DNA from: Pyropia yezoensis
Taxonomy: Eukaryota; Rhodophyta; Bangiophyceae; Bangiales; Bangiaceae
DNA: 64,000 bases
Direction: 5' to 3'
Assembly (NCBI GenBank): GCA_009829735.1
Contig: CM020618.1
Coordinates: 43,476,878 to 43,540,877 of the forward strand
Under the pieces are notes generated by a model. It was not told the origin of the DNA. It ran no database searches and worked only from the letters and a program-made list of their open reading frames with translations. The translations under genes and the position numbers were made by a program. The stretch's first letter is position 1; each line of letters starts with the position of its first letter. Of the stretch, positions 53,425-63,700 are shown one piece after another.

Positions 53425-54254
53425 TGCTCTTGACGGTCATTTTTTCTCATGATTGCTTTTTGACGTTCGTGCGAATGTGTAGAGCTAGGCAATGTTGTGA
53501 ATCCGTTTCTGTACATGTTATTGCTTGCGTGCCTCTGTCATGACAATCCGATTGGCTTCGAATGGCAGGTCTCCTCATGGGTATGTACAAACGAGACCCG
53601 TGTCGCGTCCGCCACCCACGACTTTGGTGGCCAGCCCCCGTTGGCCGGTCAAAAAATGCGGTGCCCAAGCACTCAAGCACAGTGTTTTTCAGTGTCTCTT
53701 TTCTTGTCTCTGTGGTCGCTCTCCATCATATACCGCACTCGGGCATATGGACGCATTGGCACTATTCCCGACCACTTGTCCTGTGCAGGGCAGGGCGCCT
53801 CGGAGCATGATTTTCAAGCAGTACCAAAGTGATTATCTTGCGCACCAACCACGGGGCGCCGGAAATTTTGCCAAAACCCAGATGCTGTTCCAGCAAATGT
53901 ATTCATAAATTTGTTCATTACAGCGGAAAAAAACAGCAGAATTAGAAGAATGTGTCAATTGCAACGGATCATGTTTTTGGATCAAGTCCATCCCTCAGGA
54001 TCTAGTCATAAATTAGTCAGCCCCCAGGGTGCTCATACCGCTGGCTGCATATATCATCAGTCGAAGGAGGGCGTTCCAACGGACCAGTCCGACTCAGTCG
54101 TCCAGTGCGGCTCGCGCTCATTCTCACCTTCCCAGCCTTTTCCGCTGTCAAACCCTATCCTGCCACGTTCTCCCCGTCGCGCCTTACCCTTCCTCTCTGA
54201 CGTCGACGACCTGCAACCCTCGCACCACCTTTTGCAGCTGGTCGCGATCTCGCA
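53425..54254. other. Interval between two ParB-like genes, with one decayed core repeat
   Basis: No gene is supported. TTTTCAAGCAGTACCAAAG at about 53810-53829 resembles the 20-bp array core with two small changes. AT-rich TATA-like CATATAT lies near 54047, about 200 bp before the next ATG. Confidence 0.45.
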
Positions 54255-54977
54255 ATGGCGGAACGTGCATCTTCGCCCAACATGACGCTGGACTCCGAGG
54301 TGGCCAGTAACGCTGTTGTCGACCCAGACGGCGCTTCCGCAGCGGACATGCCCCCGGAGCCCGTTAGGACTCCCAACTTTGCGTTGGACTTCAGGCATGG
54401 CAACTCTCAAGAGGTGGAACTTTCCCACGTGCGAATTTCCTTACATCCGGCTCGACCGGTTTACGATGATATTGTCGAGAGGTTCTGCACCTCTTTTCGT
54501 GACCGCGGCTACACCCCACTGCTCGGGTCTGTATCTGTTTGTCGCGACCCCACGGGTGAGGCGCAGTGGCTCTTGATTGACGGCGGTCATCGCCTTGCCG
54601 CGATGAAGGTGCTTCTGGAGGAGATGCATTCAAATGCGCTCTCGGGAATGTCAGCGCGTGTCTACTCTCGCTCGGACGGAACTACCATGACGGAGGTGGA
54701 CGCGCTCCAGCTGGGCATTTATCTGAACCGTGCTCGCCGCCAGCGGCCCAACAATCACGAGTTGGCGGTCAACATTATTGAGTTGTCCATTCGTCATGGT
54801 GGACCGTCGGATATGAGTTCAGTTTATGCAGCCTGGCGTCGCAATGGCACCAGCTCGGCGGGCCGCCGTGCCTACGCAACCCGTGATTCTTCCAGCGGCC
54901 GATGGGTTCTTGTCGATGGCTCTCATCGATTGGCCGCTCTTCAGGGACTCGATCCCAACGGTGACGAGCGGCACTAG
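54255..54977 (+). CDS. ParB/Srx-fold protein 2 with two DGxHR boxes (240 aa)
   Basis: Start gcaATGgcg at 54255. The ParB-like core aligns with protein 1: FRDRGYTPLLGSVSVC, then WLLIDGGHRLAAMKVLLEEM with Asp109 and His112. A second box, WVLVDGSHRLAALQ (Asp221, His224, Arg225), closes the protein and follows a region like the unfinished C terminus of protein 1. Two tandem boxes suggest an internal duplication, partly lost in protein 1. It has the same strand and order as its neighbour, 830 bp downstream, so the pair probably arose by gene duplication. Function is inferred only from the fold motif: DNA-site binding or nucleotide-dependent action on DNA. Confidence 0.7.
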   Translation: MAERASSPNMTLDSEVASNAVVDPDGASAADMPPEPVRTPNFALDFRHGNSQEVELSHVRISLHPARPVYDDIVERFCTSFRDRGYTPLLGSVSVCRDPTGEAQWLLIDGGHRLAAMKVLLEEMHSNALSGMSARVYSRSDGTTMTEVDALQLGIYLNRARRQRPNNHELAVNIIELSIRHGGPSDMSSVYAAWRRNGTSSAGRRAYATRDSSSGRWVLVDGSHRLAALQGLDPNGDERH

Positions 54978-55297
54978 CTAGATGAACTGCCCGTGCTTAG
55001 TTTTGGTGCCACTCTGTCTGTTTCATACGTCACACGCTTTGACTCGTGAGTTGTTCCCATCCTCATGTGTGCAGCAAACGTGTACGTGCACTTTGGTGAG
55101 GACAGAAAAAAGAGTCCCTGAGCATCGACTCATTTCATAGGCGACAAGGCGACATAATTTTATTGAACACAGCCCAGTAATTGCTGGAGTTAGCGAACTC
55201 AAATACCTAAGTAACAATAAGTGCGGAATTACTTCAATTTCACGGCTACCGAGACTGACTACGCGTTTCATAACCAGCACGCTCGAAACATGATCGA
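54978..55297. other. Gene-free spacer right of ParB-like gene 2
   Basis: About 320 bp of ordinary to AT-rich sequence with no open frame of note and no repeat; it leads into the decayed core array. Confidence 0.45.
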
Positions 55298-55626
55298 GTT
55301 TCAAAGCAGTACAAAAGATGAATGTGATCATTCGAGTTATGTTTCCCGCTCCCACGTCAGCAGCACAAAATGAAGATTGCTCTCATCTGACGACCGTTTC
55401 AAAGCAGTACAAAAGTCATGTTCCGGCTTCACACCAGATCAAACAAGATCGACCAGATCTCCATTTCAAAGTAGTACAAAACACCCAGACAAGCCAACCG
55501 TTTCAAAGCAGTACAAAGCAAGTTGATGTCGTTTCAAAGTAGTGCAAAACTTCGGAGTTTCAAAGTAGTACAAACCTGTCGCACGCTTGGGTACAAAACC
55601 TTGACTTTCAAAAGTAGTACAAAAGG
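55298..55626. repeat. Decayed second array of the 20-bp core
   Basis: GTTTCAAAGCAGTACAAAA or close variants (GTAGTACAAA, GTAGTGCAAAA) start near 55298, 55396, 55463, 55500, 55531, 55557 and 55604. Spacing is irregular (98, 67, 37, 31, 26, 47 bp), unlike the strict 47-bp array at 51715. It lies right of the second ParB-like gene, so both ParB-like genes are flanked by the same repeat. Confidence 0.72.
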
Positions 55627-56591
55627 CAGACGGTCAACTGATTCTAGCACATGTGTTTCAATGCCGCACATATCTCTGGTGGACTCACTGGATTTGTCAA
55701 TGGTAACTCCAAGCAATGTAATTAATTCAATTCGTGTCCTTTGAGTACTTAATCGAAAGCATGATGGGATGGATCAAGTACAGTTTGCTCTGGGCCCGCG
55801 CTCATGGTAGGCGGTGGACAGTCAACGTTTCGGCAACCGTTCCGAATCGTGGGTCTTTCGCGTCCCCTCTTGGGGCTGCGCTGATTTCGACCGTTGCACG
55901 TGTGTGCCGCTTGCCGTTTCGTCTGCTCACCTTCGCCTCCGCCTCGCGTGTCCTACCCCTCTGTCACACCTCGCTGACTCGCCAGCCCTGTCGCCGTGTT
56001 GCCCGTCCCACTCGCGCCCGTCCCTCCTGGTTTCGTGTCCCCGGCCTGCTTTACTCTTTCCTGAGCCACCGAATACACTCCCGATCCCACCCCCCCTTAT
56101 TACGTGTCCGCCCCGCGTCCTTCCCCGATCCCACGCTTGTTACGTGTCCGCACGCCCTCCCCAGTTGCGTCTTCTCCTCCTGTCGCCCGTCTCTTTTCCT
56201 GCTGCCTCACGTTTGCCACCTGTTAGCTCTTCCCTGCTGCCCCTTCATCTCGCACCCCACCGTCCCTTGGCCTGATTCCGCTGCGGTTTCCGATTGCCTG
56301 TTTCCAATACTTCCCCAGCCTTGACACTCCTTCCCTAGCCATCACACTCCTCACCGAGCCCTCACACTCTCCCCCCGACCTCACTGGGCTAGTGGCGCCT
56401 CTTCTTTCTCGCACACCGCCAGAGCGCGTTTGCACTTCTGCCCTCCACACCCATCCCCGTGCAGCCGGTCGCCGTGCCCATCCTCCAACTGCACTCCTGT
56501 TCTACTGCTGTTCCCGCGCCATTGTCTGGGGCCTTGCTGTTTGCAGGCGCGGCGCCTCTGTGCGGTTCTACTCTCTCCTGGGCGGGTCATC
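55627..56591. other. C/T-rich interval, probable leader of the next gene
   Basis: No gene seen. From 55900 to 56560 the sequence is C/T-rich on the plus strand, like the leaders in front of the helicase genes, and precedes an ATG at 56592. Confidence 0.4.
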
Positions 56592-57618
56592 ATGGCTCGT
56601 CTGCGGACTACTTCTGCTCGTGGCGGGGCCCGTGGTGGAGCTGGAGCTGGTGCTCCCCGTTCTACCCGCTCCCATCGTCGCAGTGGTGAATCTGTCGTCG
56701 ATGGTGCCGTCTCTGCGGATGCGGACGATCGTGCAACCGAGGGCGGCTCAGGCGCCATGCCCGGTGCAGCAGAGGAGGCGGCGGTTAGCGTCCAAGGCCA
56801 CCGAGTCGGGCGAGGAGCCATCGACACGTCTGGTGTCGTCGGCGGCCGGGATGAGACCGCTGCTGTGGATGGCGACCCTGGAGGTCGGGATGGGAAGGAC
56901 GTGGCTGACGTCTCTGCCCAGAGGACGATGGGATCGTTGTTGCAGCAGCGGCGTCAAGGTCAGTGGGGAGGCCAAGGATGGAGGCGAAACTGCGGGCGAT
57001 GGCCGGCGGCGGCGACGACGCTGTGTCGGGCGACAAGAGTGAGGCAGAGGGCGCGAAAGAACGGAAGAAGCGGAGAAAGACGACGCGAAGGCGGACGAAG
57101 AGGCGGGCAAGGACACAGCTGTTGCTGGCGAAGCGGATGCCGAGAAAGTTGCGGAGGGAAGCGGAAGCCCTGAAAGACAAGGACAAGGATACCAGCGCCT
57201 CTGATCAACGCGAAGTCGATGCAAGTGTCGTCGGCAAAGGTGATGTCCTCGGCGGCCGCAGTGGCTCGCCGTCTGAGGAGCGTACCGGCTCGCACAGCGG
57301 CAGCGAACACGAGAGCGTGACGCCCGACAGCGAGCTATCTGCGCATGCTCGCCGCAGCGGCACGCCAAGGCCGCTGCAAAGCCCCGCAGCGTTATCGACG
57401 ACTTGAGGGCGCGCGGTTGGCGTCGTTTCGACGACTGGATCTGCTAGCGGCTCTGACTCGAGCGGCGCCCGCCGCCGCCCGCCGCGCCGGCCGCAGCGGC
57501 TGAGGGCAGCGTCTTGCGCCGGACCGCGTCGTCTGTCGAGATGGACGTGGCCCACGGGGCGGCGCCCAGCGCGGCTCGGTCCGGGACGACGTGGCGGCGG
57601 TCAGCAACCAGCCTGGCG
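56592..57618 (+). pseudogene. Broken gene resembling the N terminus of ParB-like protein 3
   Basis: Opens catcATGgctcgtctg, giving MARLRTTSARGGARGG, close in style to MARKRSTGSGRGTRGRGG at the start of the large ParB-like gene (60754). The Ser/Gly/Asp-rich text continues, but the frame must change at least twice: 57050-57180 reads best in one frame (acidic, EEAEKDDAKADEEAG) and 57190-57360 in another (SEERTGSHSGSEHESVTPDS). It runs into the assembly gap without reaching a ParB core. Frameshifts may be true decay or poor consensus beside the gap. Confidence 0.45.
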
Positions 57619-58118
57619 NNNNNNNNNNNNNNNNNNNNNNNNNNNNNNNNNNNNNNNNNNNNNNNNNNNNNNNNNNNNNNNNNNNNNNNNNNNNNNNNNN
57701 NNNNNNNNNNNNNNNNNNNNNNNNNNNNNNNNNNNNNNNNNNNNNNNNNNNNNNNNNNNNNNNNNNNNNNNNNNNNNNNNNNNNNNNNNNNNNNNNNNNN
57801 NNNNNNNNNNNNNNNNNNNNNNNNNNNNNNNNNNNNNNNNNNNNNNNNNNNNNNNNNNNNNNNNNNNNNNNNNNNNNNNNNNNNNNNNNNNNNNNNNNNN
57901 NNNNNNNNNNNNNNNNNNNNNNNNNNNNNNNNNNNNNNNNNNNNNNNNNNNNNNNNNNNNNNNNNNNNNNNNNNNNNNNNNNNNNNNNNNNNNNNNNNNN
58001 NNNNNNNNNNNNNNNNNNNNNNNNNNNNNNNNNNNNNNNNNNNNNNNNNNNNNNNNNNNNNNNNNNNNNNNNNNNNNNNNNNNNNNNNNNNNNNNNNNNN
58101 NNNNNNNNNNNNNNNNNN
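57619..58118. other. Assembly gap, 500 N
   Basis: Exactly 500 unknown bases, a conventional scaffold-gap size, so the true distance is unknown. Frames drawn across it are meaningless, and the order and orientation of the two sides rest on the scaffolding. Confidence 0.97.
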
Positions 58119-59384
58119 CGGGAGCTGCGGCTTATCGGACCGTTCCACCATCTCATGTCACTTCTTCCCCCCTTTCACCTGCTGCCGACGCTGCCGGAAG
58201 TCTGCCAGACTCCTCTTTGTGGCGCGCAAAAGAGGCAGCCCCAACCCCAGAGAAGCGGGGGCTAACGTACTCGGGACAGCTTCAAACCCCTCCCCGCCAA
58301 GTGCGTCAACGAATGGGTGCTGCGTCATGGTCGGCGACGACCGGGCGTGGGCAGGCGCCTGCGCCTGAGTCGGGCGGTGGTCGGCAGGCTGTGACACTGG
58401 CGGACAGCAGTGGGCGAGCCACGTCGGCAGGCGGAACGATGGCTGGGCCGGAGCATAGTGCGTTGGTGCAGACTCAACTGGTGCAGGGGCGCCTCGTCGT
58501 TGAACGACCACCCGTCGTAGGCATAGGTGCCCGCCACAGCGACGGGCCCCCGCCCCAGTCGTGGTGCACCGGCCTTGGCGACTAGGCCGTCCGTGGCGGC
58601 TGTTGCTCCGGGCACCCTGGGCACACTGCATGTTGCCAATTGGCAAGTACGGGATGCTACCCTGCAAGCGTTGGAGTTTGGTAGGAGGGCCGCTACGGCG
58701 ATTATGGACAGCCGCCAGGCGGATAGTGTTCGGCCTTGTGCAGCATGCTGCGCTCTTCGCGTTCCGTCTGTTCCTGCCCGGCGGCATACGCCCGCCGCCT
58801 GTTTCAAGAACATTTGCTGCTCGTGCTTGCGGACGTCTCGGTACGTGTCGGCGGAATCGGCGGAGCGGCCATTGGAAAACGTGTGCTCAACGCCCAGTGC
58901 CGAGTGCAGGAACGTGCCACCACCGTGGATTCCTGTGTACCCGGAGGAAGGCGAGCCTGAAGGATCGTGTACGGGTTGTGGGCTCCCACCGAGTGTGGTC
59001 ATCCCATCTGTTGGGGTTTTTGGTCTGCACGCTCAAGGACAACGCGGCAATCTCAAGTGCCCATGGGCGTTCACCATCCGCGTGGCAATGCTTCAAATGG
59101 CGCGTGCTCGTACGGGCATGGCAATGCAACGGCCGCTCTTTTCTGTTGCTCTTCAGCAGCGATGCCACATTGCTTGGACGTGGCCAGAGGAGGCGCTGGG
59201 GGCAGAAGACGCGGTCAGGCGCTGCGTACGTCTCCCTCCACGGAACATCCTCGACTGGGGCGACTCTCTTGACGGTATGTCTTCAAGATCCTTTGCTCAA
59301 TGGTTGACGTCTGGCACGACGTTGCCAAATGTTGTGCTCTTCGCGCCAGTGCTTGCAAAGGCTTTGGGCGTGTTGCCTCTCTAG
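58119..59384 (+). pseudogene. C-terminal part of a diverged helicase paralogue
   Basis: Readable from the gap edge in one frame to about 58585 (Gly/Pro/Ser linker, ending in a stop), then from about 58527 in the next frame to the stop at 59384. The second part aligns with the C terminus of the 2028-aa protein: RPCAACC for RPCAWC, KCPWAFTIRVAMLQM for KCAWTFCIKVVLIQV, WGDSLDG for WGSESS, and WLTSGTTLPNVVLFAPVLAK for WLTDGGTLPNIVLFAPVLAR. It is clearly homologous but much more diverged than copies 1 and 2 are from each other, so it is not the missing tail of copy 1. The frame break could be decay or a consensus error; the helicase core, if present, lies in or left of the gap. Confidence 0.75.
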
Positions 59385-59469
59385 TGTTCGTACACGTTAA
59401 AGAATGTCGCCGCAATGTATCATCGGTACCTGGGGCATGCACACAGGTGGACCCAGGATGGGCATCCCA

Positions 59470-59501
59470 AGTGAGTGTTTATAGTACTATAAACACTCAC
59501 T
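59470..59501. repeat. 32-bp perfect palindrome without spacer
   Basis: AGTGAGTGTTTATAGT is followed directly by its exact reverse complement. It starts 85 bp after the stop of the helicase paralogue and is AT-rich at its centre. A perfect dyad this long can bind a dimeric protein or extrude a cruciform; as RNA it would be a terminator-like hairpin. Confidence 0.85.
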
Positions 59502-60039
59502 CGGGTCGGCCTCCGAGTCCTGACAGTCGATTCAGTTCGAAAATATTTTAATAGTACTTGTTGTACCATGATTTCGAATTGGTAGTATTCAGGTCTCAAG
59601 TGTCAAATGCGCAGCAAATTTCCAGACTTTGGTCAGCGGAACGCTCCTTTTTCTGCCCAGGGCATACTCGTGACGACATTGAGGCGGCCTCTCTGAGCTG
59701 CGATTATGCAGAGCCGCGTGAGGAGGGGTGTGGCTTGTGGCTTTACGCGCCATTTGGTATGCTGTGTCGTCCATTTGTTCCTTGTGAATGGTTTCGATTG
59801 TATGAAATTACGAGTAAATCTTCTTGGGGGGGGTCAGTCGCCGACGGAACGTTTACAGTACTGGAAACTGCCTTGACTCTTTTTCCTTCGGCGATGACGC
59901 GCGTGGTGCCCCCGTGCTCTGCCGTCTTGGAGTCTGCGTTGCATGCTGTCGTGCATGCGTTTGTCCCCTCTGCAGCTGTTTCACCCCGCGATCTCTGTGC
60001 GGCTGGCGTGTGCGCTTCTGTGTGTTCGCTCGCGGCGCG
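59502..60039. other. Interval without a secure gene
   Basis: A frame on the plus strand (59558-60046) is open but has no coding bias or recognisable motif. AT-rich TTAATAGTACTTG near 59550 echoes the centre of the nearby palindrome (ATAGTACTAT). Confidence 0.35.
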
Positions 60040-60600
60040 GGCGTGAGTGGTGCTGCTGTGCGGTGCCTGGGGGCATCGCTGGCAGCCGTGTGTCGGTTGT
60101 GTGTGTGGGTGAGAGGTGTGTGTTTGGGCGTAGGTGGCTCTGACGCCCGCCAGGTGGCGGTGGGTCCGTGCTTGCGTCTGCGGCCTGAGGGTGGTGCTTG
60201 GCCGTCTGCCTAGCGGGGCCGAGTGCAGCGGTGCAGCTCGGCGGGGGCCTGTGTGGTGCTGCTGTGCGGTGCCTGGGGGCATCGCTGGCAGCCGTGTGTC
60301 TGTTGTGCGTGTGGGTGAGAGGTGTGTGTTTGGGCGTAGGTGGCTCTGACGCCCGCCAGGTGGCGGTGGGTCCGTGCCTGCGTCTGCGGCCTGAGGGTGG
60401 TGCTTGGCCGTCTGCCTCGCGGGGCCGAGTGCAGCGGTGCAGCTCGGCGGGGGCGTGTGTGGTACAGCTGTGGGGTTGGAGGTGGCATCGCGGGCAGCCG
60501 TGTGTGTCCGCCGGGCGTGTGGGTGGTGGGTGTGTTTGGGCGTACTTTGCGGTGACGAGGCCCGCTGTAGTTGGGCGTGGAGGTGGCTGGCGTCCGCGAT
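60040..60600. repeat. Three 206-bp tandem repeats upstream of ParB-like gene 3
   Basis: GGCATCGCTGGCAGCCGTGTGT at 60072 recurs at 60278 and, with changes, at 60484: two steps of exactly 206 bp. Units 1 and 2 are nearly identical (GCGTAGGTGGCTCTGACGCC, GGCCTGAGGGTGGTGCTTGG); unit 3 is diverged. The array ends about 150 bp before the ATG at 60754 and may be part of its promoter. Frames within it only repeat the pattern. Confidence 0.78.
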
Positions 60601-60753
60601 AGGGCGCAGCGCCCGAGTGGTTGTGCGCTCTTTTGCGCGAGGCAGGCTGGCTGCAGGGTGGGCGGCGAACGCTGGGGAGCCGGTTTGGTGGGAGATCGCG
60701 GCTGCTCTTGCCGAATTCTTGCCGCGCGCGCGCGGCAGACTCTCTCTGCGCCG

Positions 60754-63700
60754 ATGGCGCGCAAGCGTTCGACCGGATCCGGTCGTGGAACGCGCGGTCG
60801 CGGCGGTCGTGGGCGTGGTCAGGGTCGCGGGGCGGCGGTCGCAGCGGAAGTGGGCGCGGGTGAAAGCTCCGGGGATATTGTTGCCGCCCGTGCTTCGTCT
60901 CCTAGTGACAAGGATCGCGGCCATGGCGGCAACGCCCCTTCAGCTGTTGGTGAGGCTGCCGTGGGCGGTGGCGGTGGCGCTGCCGAGGCAGTAATGCTGG
61001 GTGTCGGCCTGACCTCTGCGGGTTCTAAAGGCCGCGGCGGAGACCGTGGCGGCGGCGGGGTTTCAAGCGGTGGTGAGGACCAAGCTGCTGGGGCTGTGGA
61101 CGGTAGCCAGCGCCCTGGACGTGGCGGTCGTGGCGGTGGTGGTGGCCGTGGCGGCGGCCGCGTGGGAGGCGGCCGCGGAGGCGATCGTGGCGGTGAGGCG
61201 TCAAGCGCTGGTGCTGTTGGACCTGTGCGGGGCCCCTCCGGCACGGGCGGAGGCTCCCCATCTTCTGCTGACCGGGAGCCGCGCCGCAGTGTCGCCGGTT
61301 CTGCTTACGGTCGAGCGGACCGTGCCAACGAGAGTTCCTCGGCATCATCCGGTGACCTCGACGAGGTGACGCGTCGTACTCACACTCGGGCTGCCCGACC
61401 CGGCGGTGGCCCAACGGAGGACCAACATGCCCAGCGCCGGGCGGTACGTCTTGCGGAATCGGAACCGTCGGCCGAGGCGGGTCGCTTAGCGTCGGACAAT
61501 GACGACGCGGAAGAGGAAGGCGATGTTTTGAGGCAGCGCTCGGGCGGCGATAACGTCGACACCGTCGACGACACGTTTGTTAACGACATTGATGAAGGCA
61601 ACGTGGACGCTGGCAGCGACGCGTTTCGAGAGCTCCCGAACGATGACAAGATCGTCCCCAAGATGACGCTGAAGCCCAAGTCACAGCTGTACAAGGTTCG
61701 CTCCGAGGTCATCCAGCTGGACAAGGTCGACTTCCTCGAGAACACGGCGCGCGAGATCTCCGACAAGTGGGTCAACAACTTCATTCGAAAGTTTACCAGC
61801 TTTGGCTACATCCCTACGAATGGCGTCATTCAAGTGACGCCCAACCCAAAGAAGCCTGGGCGGTACATCCTTGTCGACGGGGCCCACCGGCTGACGGCGC
61901 TGTGCATCATCCTTGAGCGTAAGCTCAAAGACCAGTTTGGCAGCGCGCCGGCTTCCGCTGTGGAAATGGCAGTCAAGGAGCTCAAGGACGGCAAGCCCAT
62001 GACAGACGTGGAGATTCTCTTCGAGGCAGGAGCCGCCAATGGGGGGGCCCTCACGCCTCTGCCTATGTCCACCGGCCATCAGCTGCAGTGGTCCACCCAC
62101 ATCATGGGGGCCATGGCGAGGACGCAGAACTTGCAGCTGGCGCCGGGCAATGTGAACGTGGGAAAAACGGCAGAGCAGCTGCTCAAGAGCGGCAACGTGC
62201 CGAGCTCCAACAAGGGTGTCCCCGTGCAGCTGCAGTCCCTCAAGCGGTTCGTCACAATCGGTATCATGCTGGCGGTGAGTCCGCTCACGAAGGAGCGCCT
62301 GATGCGCTACCTGACCATCCTGGAAGCCGACCGAATGATGGTGCGGGCGATCAAGAAGAAAAAGGACCGGCCTGCGCCTCAAGCGGGGGAAAGCTCCCTG
62401 GCCTGCGAGGGGCTGGTCTCCCCGGCGTTCATCTTTTGTCCTGGAACGCCCCGTGAGGATGCAGACATTGTGCGCGACAAGATGCTCGAGATTGCGTGGT
62501 TGTGGACGGGGGTGGCCAAGCCTGCTGGTCTGCCGCCGAACCGGCTCAAGCAAGGGTGCGACAGTATGTTCTTTACTGTCCTCTTGGTCTTCCTCAACCG
62601 CCTGCGTGTCGCAGTGCGGGTGGCCAAGCGTCAGCTGGAAGGCGCGTCGGCGCAGCAGGTGGCGAGCACTCTGGCGGCGCGCAAGCAGTACGTTGAAAAG
62701 GTGATTGAGCGCAAGCGCGCCATTGACAACATCGAGTCCCCGGCCGAGCGGGACGCACTTCGTCGTGAGCGGCGTATCACAGCGCGCAACGCCCCCCGGC
62801 AGAAGCGGATTGACAAGTTGCAGCAGAAGCAGCCGGACGGGTATCAAGTCAAGATCCTGCGGCTCATGAGCGCTATGAACAAGGAGACGGGCAGCATAGC
62901 CAGCGACTCTGAGTCGTCGCAGGAGGATGAAGCTGCTCGTGACTTGCTTGTCCATGGCTCCTACGAGGTTGGCCCGGACTTTGATATGGCCAACATGTGG
63001 GGTCTTGTGCACCCCTTCCTTGGCGGCGAGACAATGTCAGCGCACCTGACTGCCCTCTTTATGGAGTACGACGTGAACGACGTAGAAGGTGGGGGCACTC
63101 TGGTCGAGTCCGCATCCGACGTAGAGGCCTCGGACGACGACGAACAAGAGGAGCTGGAGGAAGACGAGGAGGAGGCGGACCCGGGCGGGCGTAAGAGCAA
63201 GGGCAAGCGCCAGTCAGCGGGTCGGACTGCAGGCAAGGGCAAAGGCCAGGGCAAGGGCAAGAAAGGCAAGGCCCTCGGCGTGAAGCGCGGCGCCACCGAG
63301 TCTGTTGGCGTCGAGGCGGCCCGCGCCCATGGATTTTTCAAGAAGCACTGGGGTGACTGGTGTGCCCTGATCGCGGAATGGGTGCGGCCGACAATGCCGC
63401 CAGATCCCACCCCACCGACGCCGTTGCCCGCACGTCGTGCCCTCGCCGGCGGTGGCGGCGTCAATGTGAGTGGCACAGGCGGCAACACCGAAGGCGACGC
63501 TGCGGCACCCAATCAAGTTGACGCCGGACCTGGAGGGGCCGCAACCCGAAGCGGAGGTGACGCTGTCGACGCCGACGGTGGTAGCGGTGGCAAAGAGGGT
63601 GCCGACGTTGGGGCGGGCGGCCCTGGAAAGGTGTCTTCACCGTCGGGCCAAGCGGTGGGTGATGGCGGCCCGCCTTCTTCGTCTGTCCCGCCTGCCGAGC

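Noticed and set aside
57392-58368. Frames spanning the run of N
   Set aside because: They contain about 165 unknown residues and exist only because N has no stop codons.
58119-59384. Missing 3' part of helicase copy 1
   Set aside because: Copies 1 and 2 are nearly identical over 4 kb, while this segment is far more diverged and has different linkers.
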